A stretch of 14,630 bases of DNA from Sphingomonadales bacterium. GTDB lineage: Bacteria; Pseudomonadota; Alphaproteobacteria; Sphingomonadales; Sphingomonadaceae. This document shows, one piece after another, positions 7,141 to 14,630 of this stretch. Position 1 is the stretch's first letter. Each line of letters begins with the position of its first letter. The notes beneath the pieces were generated by a model, which did not search any database, had not been told where the DNA came from, and saw only the letters and a program-made list of their open reading frames with translations. The stretch covers positions 1 to 14,630 of the forward strand of contig JAIYAA010000068.1 in assembly GCA_027489295.1 (NCBI GenBank), given 5' to 3'. The position numbers and the translations under genes were made by a program.

Positions 7141-7145
7141 GGAGG
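7141..7145 (+). promoter_or_regulatory. Ribosome binding site that fixes the GH28 start
   Basis: GGAGG lies 8 bases before the ATG at 7154. The upstream in-frame TTG at 7139 overlaps the terminator T-run and this site, so it is not the start. The ATG choice also places the twin-arginine motif at residues 7-8. Confidence 0.8.
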
Positions 7146-7153
7146 CAGGACGG

Positions 7154-8737
7154 ATGGGTTGCGTAATCACGCGAAGGGGCGTCCTGACCGGCGCGGCGGC
7201 GATCGCCGCGATCGGCGTTGCACATCCACTTCGAGCAACCATCGCGATGGGCGGCGCGGTGCTCGACGTCCGCGCCTTCGGGGCGAAGGGCGATGGCAGG
7301 GCCCTCGACTCCGCGGCGATCAACCGCGCGATCGCCCATGCCGCTGCGCGGGGCGGCGGCACCGTGTGGCTGCCGGCCGGAACCTACCGGTCGTACAGCA
7401 TCCGCCTGCAGAGCCACATCACCTTGCATCTCGATGCCGGCGCGGTGTTGCTCGCCGCCGACACGCCGGTCGAGGGCATGGCGAGCGGCGGCTACGACCG
7501 TGCGCCGGATCTTCCCCCCGGCTATGCCGCCTATCAGGATCATGGCCATGGCCATTGGCGCAACGCGCTGATTTGGGGCGAGGGTCTGGAAGACATTGCC
7601 ATCGAAGGCCCCGGCCTGATCTGGGGCAAGGGCCTGGGCCGCGGCCATGACTATGACCTCGGCCGACCGATTTCGGGCAGGCCCGGCGTGGGCGACAAGG
7701 CGATCGCGCTCAAGCTGTGCCGCAACATCATCCTGCGCGATTTCCGCGTGCTGGAAGGCGGCTGGTTCGCACTGCTCGCCACCGGCTGCGACAACCTGAC
7801 GATCGACAATCTGCTGATCGACACCAACCGCGATGGGCTCGACATCGATTGCTGTCGCAACGTCCATGTCAGCCGCTGCACGATCAACGCGCCGTGGGAC
7901 GATGCGATCTGCCCCAAATCCTCGTTCGCGCTGGGCTATCCGCGCTGGACCGAAAACCTGACGATCAGCGACTGCACGGTGAGCGGCAGCTATGCGATCG
8001 GATCGGTGCTCGACGGCAGCTTCCGCCCGTTCCCGCCGGCGCCGAAGAGCACCCATGGCCGGATCAAGCTGGGCACCGAGAGCAATGGCGGGTTCCGCAA
8101 CGTGACGATCAGCAACTGCGTGTTCGACACCTGCCGCGGCCTCGCGCTGGAGACCGTGGACGGCGCGCGGCTGGAGGACGTGACGGTCACCAACCTCACC
8201 CTGCGCGACGTGACCACCGCGCCGATTTTCTTGCGCCTGGGCAAGCGGATGCGCGGGCCCGCCGATGCGGTGCCGGGCACGCTGAAGCGCGTGCTGATCG
8301 ACAATGTCGTCGCCTCGGGCGCAGCCCCCCTCCCCTCGATCATCGCAGGCGTTGCCGGCCATCCGGTAGAGGATGTGCGGATCAGCAACCTGTTCGTCGA
8401 GCAGGTAGGCGGACAGAACGCCGCCATGGCAGCGATCGACCCGCCCGAAAACGAGGCCGGCTATCCCGAGCCCAACATGTTCGGCGATCTGCCCGCGACC
8501 GGCCTCTTCGTGCGGCACGCCCGCAACATCGCGCTGTCGCATGTCGAGATCCGCACGCGCACCGCGGATGCGCGCCCGGCCTTCTGGCTGCGCGACGTCG
8601 ACGGCTTCGATGCGAATGATGTCCGGGTGCCGCAGGGCACCGCCTTCCAGCTCGACGCGGTCACCCGCTTCCGGCTGTGGGGCAGCCGCGACCTTGCGGA
8701 CCGCCGTATCGATGGACCGATCCGCACCAGCTGGTAA
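7154..8737 (+). CDS. GH28-like right-handed beta-helix glycosidase, probable Tat-exported pectinase relative
   Basis: 527 residues. Seen: an N-terminal twin-arginine motif (T6-R-R-G-V-L-T) before a short hydrophobic run, then the usual entry of GH28/pectate-lyase-3 folds (LDVRAFGAKGDG at 37-48, DSAAINRAI), then parallel beta-helix turns (NLTIDNLLIDT, NVHVSRCTI, NLTISDCTV, NVTISNCVF). Catalytic-type motifs are N225-R-D227-G-L-D230 and W248-D249-D250, matching the NxD and DD of polygalacturonases. Where typical enzymes have GHG there is H301-G-R-I-K305-LGTES, and where they have RIK after RGL there is RGLALET, so substrate or mechanism may differ from classic polygalacturonase. These variants resemble a recurring GH28 subgroup rather than damage. 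It lies 22 bases upstream of the GH92 gene and is probably cotranscribed. Likely role: periplasmic hydrolysis of a pectin-type or related glycosidic bond; exact substrate unknown. Confidence 0.85.
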   Translation: MGCVITRRGVLTGAAAIAAIGVAHPLRATIAMGGAVLDVRAFGAKGDGRALDSAAINRAIAHAAARGGGTVWLPAGTYRSYSIRLQSHITLHLDAGAVLLAADTPVEGMASGGYDRAPDLPPGYAAYQDHGHGHWRNALIWGEGLEDIAIEGPGLIWGKGLGRGHDYDLGRPISGRPGVGDKAIALKLCRNIILRDFRVLEGGWFALLATGCDNLTIDNLLIDTNRDGLDIDCCRNVHVSRCTINAPWDDAICPKSSFALGYPRWTENLTISDCTVSGSYAIGSVLDGSFRPFPPAPKSTHGRIKLGTESNGGFRNVTISNCVFDTCRGLALETVDGARLEDVTVTNLTLRDVTTAPIFLRLGKRMRGPADAVPGTLKRVLIDNVVASGAAPLPSIIAGVAGHPVEDVRISNLFVEQVGGQNAAMAAIDPPENEAGYPEPNMFGDLPATGLFVRHARNIALSHVEIRTRTADARPAFWLRDVDGFDANDVRVPQGTAFQLDAVTRFRLWGSRDLADRRIDGPIRTSW

Positions 8738-8747
8738 TTTGCGTACA

Positions 8748-8753
8748 GGGGAG
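8748..8753 (+). promoter_or_regulatory. Ribosome binding site that fixes the GH92 start
   Basis: GGGGAG lies 6 bases before the ATG at 8760. The open frame continues 73 codons upstream inside the GH28 gene, but only this start gives a signal peptide and avoids a 197-base overlap with GH28. Confidence 0.75.
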
Positions 8754-8759
8754 AAGACG

Positions 8760-10946
8760 ATGCGCCATGGAACCACCCGCCGCCTCACGCTGGCCGCGCT
8801 ACTGCTGGCGGGCATCGCGGCGCAACCGGCGGCGGCGCAGACCGATCTTGCCCGCTATGTCGATCCGCGCATCGGCACTGGCAACGACAACCAGGGCGAT
8901 ACCGTGCCCGGCCCGACGCGCCCGGCCGGCTCGATCCATCCCAGCCCCGAAACGCTCACCGGCAGCAATGCCGGCTATGACAAGGATGCGGCCGTAAGCG
9001 GCTTCGCCCAGCTGCACACCCAGGGCTCGGGCGGGCGGACGACCTATGGCACCTTCCTCGTCTCGCCCCAGACCGGCGATCCGGTGTTCGACGAGGCGCA
9101 GCACCTTTCGCCCAAGGCGGACGAGCGGCTGGCGGCGGATGCCTATGCCGTCACGCTGACCCGCTACGGCATCCGCGCGGAGGTGACGCCGGCGCCCTAC
9201 GCCGCGCTCTACCGCTTCACCTATCCGGCAGGGAAGCCGGCGACATTGGTGTTCGACATCACCCGCAAGATCCGCGGCGAACTGGCGAGTGCCGGTGCCG
9301 ATGTGACGCTCGATCCCACCACCGGGCGGGTCACCGGGCGGGTGCGGGCGCGCAGCTACTGGAACCCGGCCGAGGTCGACATCTGGTTCGTCGCCCAGAT
9401 CGATCGCAAGCCCACCCGCTGGGGCCTGCGCGTCGGCAAGGAAGACCGCGCCGGCGCGACCAGCGCGACGGCACCGGCCGATACCCAGCTCGCCGGCTGG
9501 TGGCAGTTCGACGCCAGCCCGGACACGCCGGTGCTGATGAAGCTCGCCGTTTCGTTCACCAGCGCCGAGCGCGCCGCCGACTTGCTCGCCGAGGATATTC
9601 CCGGCTGGGACTTCGACGGCGTGCAGGCCGGTGCCCGTGCCGACTGGAACCGCGAGCTCGCCCGCGCGACGATCGACGGCGTGGGCGATGCTGACAAGCG
9701 CCGCTTCTACACCGCGCTCTACCACAGCGCGATCCAGCCGCGCGACCGCAGCCGCGACCAACCCGCCGCCGACCGGGCGACGCCGCACTGGGACGATTAC
9801 TACACGCTGTGGGACACCTACCACACCGGCTTCCCGCTGATGTCGCTGCTGCGGCCCAGCGTCTATCGTGGCAATGTCGCCTCGATCGTGCGGACCTTCG
9901 AGCGCTTCGGCGCCGCGCACACCGCCTTCATCGCCGGGCGCAACTATCATGTCGGCCAAGGCGGCGACGAGGTGGACAATGTGCTGGGCGAAGCGCTGAT
10001 CCGCGGCGTGCCCGGCATCGACTGGCGCAAGGCGGCGCCTGTCGCGCTGCACAATGCCTGGGAGGAGCGGCGGCCGCGCTATCTGGTCGACGGCTGGTTC
10101 GCGGTGGGCGATCGCAGCCCGGAGCCGGACAACCAGCGCGCCAAATCGGGCTCGTCCACCCCGGCCTTCGCGCTCAACGATTTCTATGCGGGCAAGCTCG
10201 CCGAGGCGATCGGCAGCACCGACGAGGCCAAGGCGCTGCTCGACCGATCGGGCAACTGGCGCAAGGTGTGGAACCCGGAGGCGGTCAGCGACGGTTTTTC
10301 GGGCTTTATCCTGCCGCGCTATGCCGATGGCCGCTTCCAGGCGATCGATCCCAAGCTCGGCTGGGACGGGAAGACCTATGACAATGTCGGCTTCTACGAA
10401 GGCACGGCCTGGGTCTATTCCTACACCATGCTGCACGACGTGCCCGGCATGGTCGCGGCGATGGGCGGGCGGTCGCGCTTCACCGAGCGGCTGCGCCACG
10501 CGCTCGACGCCAACCTGATCGACATCACCAACGAACCGAGCTTCGCCACGCCCTGGCTGTTCAGCGATGTCGGCCGGCCGGATCTCGCCAGCTACTGGGC
10601 GAACCGGATCTTCGAGCGCTTCAGCCCCGACGCCTATCCGGGCGACGAGGACAATGGCGCGATGAGCTCGCATTATGTGTTCAACCGGCTGGGCCTCTTC
10701 CCCAAGCTCACCACCGATCTGTTCTATCTGCACGCGCCACACCAGCCGCAGGGCGTGATCACTGGGGAGGACGGCCGCCGCTTCGTGATCACCGCGCGCA
10801 ACTGGAAGCCGGGGCGGATCTACATCGCCTCGGCCATGCTGAACGGGAAGCCGCTGACCACGCCGTTCCTCCACCAGGCCGACATCACGCACGGCGGCGA
10901 ACTGGTGCTGACCCTTTCCGACAAGCCGACCAACTGGGGGCAATGA
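8760..10946 (+). CDS. GH92 family glycosidase, alpha-mannosidase-like
   Basis: 728 residues, close to the usual GH92 size. Seen: a Sec signal peptide (basic MRHGTTRR, hydrophobic core, cleavage likely after AAA26-Q27), the N-terminal beta-sandwich opening YVDPRIGTG with a TVPGPTRPAGSIHPSPET segment (family form VDPFIGTGG...FPGAT.PFGM...SPD), then the (alpha/alpha)6 part: FYTALYHSAIQP (316-327), WDDYYTLWDTYHTGFPLMSLLRP, E547-G-T-A-W, I589-T-N-E592-P-S-F, and D629-E-D631-N-G-A-M-S. By family knowledge the EGxxW glutamate is the candidate general acid, the Asp-x-Asp pair the base group, and the sites use Ca2+; these assignments are by motif. GH92 enzymes are exo-alpha-mannosidases that invert configuration. 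The N-terminal part is divergent from classical members, so linkage and even sugar are uncertain. Its stop overlaps the next start (ATGA), indicating cotranslation. Confidence 0.9.
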   Translation: MRHGTTRRLTLAALLLAGIAAQPAAAQTDLARYVDPRIGTGNDNQGDTVPGPTRPAGSIHPSPETLTGSNAGYDKDAAVSGFAQLHTQGSGGRTTYGTFLVSPQTGDPVFDEAQHLSPKADERLAADAYAVTLTRYGIRAEVTPAPYAALYRFTYPAGKPATLVFDITRKIRGELASAGADVTLDPTTGRVTGRVRARSYWNPAEVDIWFVAQIDRKPTRWGLRVGKEDRAGATSATAPADTQLAGWWQFDASPDTPVLMKLAVSFTSAERAADLLAEDIPGWDFDGVQAGARADWNRELARATIDGVGDADKRRFYTALYHSAIQPRDRSRDQPAADRATPHWDDYYTLWDTYHTGFPLMSLLRPSVYRGNVASIVRTFERFGAAHTAFIAGRNYHVGQGGDEVDNVLGEALIRGVPGIDWRKAAPVALHNAWEERRPRYLVDGWFAVGDRSPEPDNQRAKSGSSTPAFALNDFYAGKLAEAIGSTDEAKALLDRSGNWRKVWNPEAVSDGFSGFILPRYADGRFQAIDPKLGWDGKTYDNVGFYEGTAWVYSYTMLHDVPGMVAAMGGRSRFTERLRHALDANLIDITNEPSFATPWLFSDVGRPDLASYWANRIFERFSPDAYPGDEDNGAMSSHYVFNRLGLFPKLTTDLFYLHAPHQPQGVITGEDGRRFVITARNWKPGRIYIASAMLNGKPLTTPFLHQADITHGGELVLTLSDKPTNWGQ

Positions 10947-11875
10947 TGCTGGACCGACGCCATTTCTGCGCGGCGGCCGCCGCCGGCCTCGCCGCCCCCG
11001 TGCTCGCAGCCCGTGCGAAGCCCGGCGGCTATGCGTTCACCTATTTCCACAACGCCGACAATGGCGGCGCGGGCATGCGGCTGGCGATCAGCGAAGATGG
11101 CTGGCGCTACCGCCCGGTGCGCGGTGCCGCGCCGATGCTGGTGCCCGAGGTGGGCGAGAACAAGCTGATGCGCGACCCGTGCGTCGCGCGCGATCCGCGG
11201 ACCGGACTGTTCCACATGGTGTGGACGACGGGCTGGACCGGGGTGACGATCGGCCATGCTTCCTCGCCCGATCTCGTCCACTGGTCGCCGCAGCGGGCGC
11301 TGCCGGTGATGGCGGCCTTCCCCGGCACGCGCAACGCCTGGGCGCCCGAACTGGTGTGGGACGATCGCCGCCGGCACTTTCTGATCGTCTGGTCGAGCAC
11401 GGTCGGCGCGGCAGGCAAGGAGGGCGATCATCGCCTCTACGCCACCACCACCCGCGATTTCGTGCAGCTCGCGCCGACTTTCAAATTCTACGACCCGGGC
11501 TTCAGCGTGATCGATGCGACCTTCCTGCACCATGGCGGCCGCACAACGATGTTCGTGAAGGACGAGCGCAAGGCGCCGCTGCGCAAGGTGATCCAGTCGT
11601 GCGACGTGACGCTGTCGCCACCACACTTCGGCGCGCTCTCGGCGCCGATCACGCCGGCCTGGAGCGAAGGCCCCACCGCCGTGGTGGTGGACGGCGAGAT
11701 CCTGCTGTTCTTCGATCGCTACACCGAAAAACACTATGACGCCGTCGCCTCTGCCGATGGCGGGCGGACGTGGCGCGACGTATCGGACCGGATCGCCATC
11801 CCCGCCGGCGCCAACCACGGCACGATCCTGCCGATCGCGCGCGCGACGTTCGAGGCGCTCGCCGCGCTGGGCTGA
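10943..11875 (+). CDS. GH43-like five-bladed beta-propeller glycosidase, probable Tat export
   Basis: 310 residues. Seen: a twin-arginine leader (L3-D-R-R-H-F) with an Ala-rich hydrophobic stretch to about A25, then a propeller with repeated blades (FTYFHNADN, FHMVWTTGW, FLIVWSST, TMFVKD, LLFFDRY). Candidate acidic triad: D78 in MRDPC, D191 in VIDATF and E242 in SEGP, in the order and spacing of GH43/GH32-type propellers; NAWAPELVWD (131-140) and NHGTI (291-295) are also typical. These enzymes are mostly exo-acting arabinosidases, xylosidases or galactosidases, so a pectin or arabinogalactan side-chain role is possible. The start overlaps the GH92 stop by 4 bases; an in-frame second ATG at 10946 sits better spaced behind GGGGG (10936-10940) and may be used instead. 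Specific activity cannot be assigned. Confidence 0.8.
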   Translation: MMLDRRHFCAAAAAGLAAPVLAARAKPGGYAFTYFHNADNGGAGMRLAISEDGWRYRPVRGAAPMLVPEVGENKLMRDPCVARDPRTGLFHMVWTTGWTGVTIGHASSPDLVHWSPQRALPVMAAFPGTRNAWAPELVWDDRRRHFLIVWSSTVGAAGKEGDHRLYATTTRDFVQLAPTFKFYDPGFSVIDATFLHHGGRTTMFVKDERKAPLRKVIQSCDVTLSPPHFGALSAPITPAWSEGPTAVVVDGEILLFFDRYTEKHYDAVASADGGRTWRDVSDRIAIPAGANHGTILPIARATFEALAALG

Positions 11876-11888
11876 GCGCCCCGCCGCG

Positions 11889-14630
<2,742 letters not shown>

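Noticed and set aside
7079..8815. Antisense open frame (578 codons) opposite the GH28 gene
   Set aside because: It is a shadow of the GH28 gene with no motif, and it would also run through the terminator hairpin.
8799..10943. Antisense open frame (714 codons) opposite the GH92 gene
   Set aside because: The sense strand encodes full GH92 motifs; the antisense product has no recognisable domain.

Overview
The window looks like chromosomal DNA of a sphingomonad or close alphaproteobacterial relative. The grounds are high GC in every gene, a large TonB-dependent receptor of the TonB-Xanth-Caul type with an EIVVTG TonB box, and several secreted or periplasmic glycosidases beside it. I see no mobile elements, RNA genes, CRISPR arrays or phage genes.

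Left part (1-3685, minus strand): a probable catabolic module read right to left as a LysR-type regulator (3685-2792), an imidazolonepropionase-like amidohydrolase (2701-1472) and an FAD-dependent aromatic-ring monooxygenase of the MhpA/PheA class (1467 to beyond the left edge). The last two are 4 bases apart and probably translationally coupled. The monooxygenase has no stop codon in the window, so it is easy to miss; it is nevertheless a clean 489-codon partial gene. The substrate cannot be read from the sequence, but an aromatic compound is the best inference.

Middle (3686-4121): a 436-base divergent control region dense in inverted repeats. It has a consensus -35 (TTGACA), a weaker -10, and a perfect 13-base palindrome TTGGTCCGACCAA at the presumed transcription start. 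This palindrome fits the TNGTNNNACNA operator class of the FadR subfamily of GntR regulators. Further upstream are a degenerate copy of that site and two adjacent inverted repeats.

Right part (4122-14630): a carbohydrate-utilisation locus. On the plus strand lie a TonB-dependent receptor (4122-7067), a GH28-like right-handed beta-helix enzyme (7154-8737), a GH92 alpha-mannosidase-like enzyme (8760-10946) and a GH43-like five-bladed beta-propeller enzyme (10943-11875, overlapping GH92 by 4 bases). A strong hairpin plus T-run at 7101-7140 lies between receptor and enzymes and abuts the GH28 ribosome binding site. It probably acts as a partial terminator, giving much receptor and less enzyme. 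A convergent GH2 LacZ-type beta-galactosidase (11889 to beyond the right edge) ends 13 bases from the GH43-like stop. The likely logic is uptake of an oligosaccharide through the outer membrane followed by periplasmic trimming of pectic or galacto/manno-containing branches. The precise glycan is not determinable here, and no GntR/LacI regulator or inner-membrane sugar transporter is inside the window.
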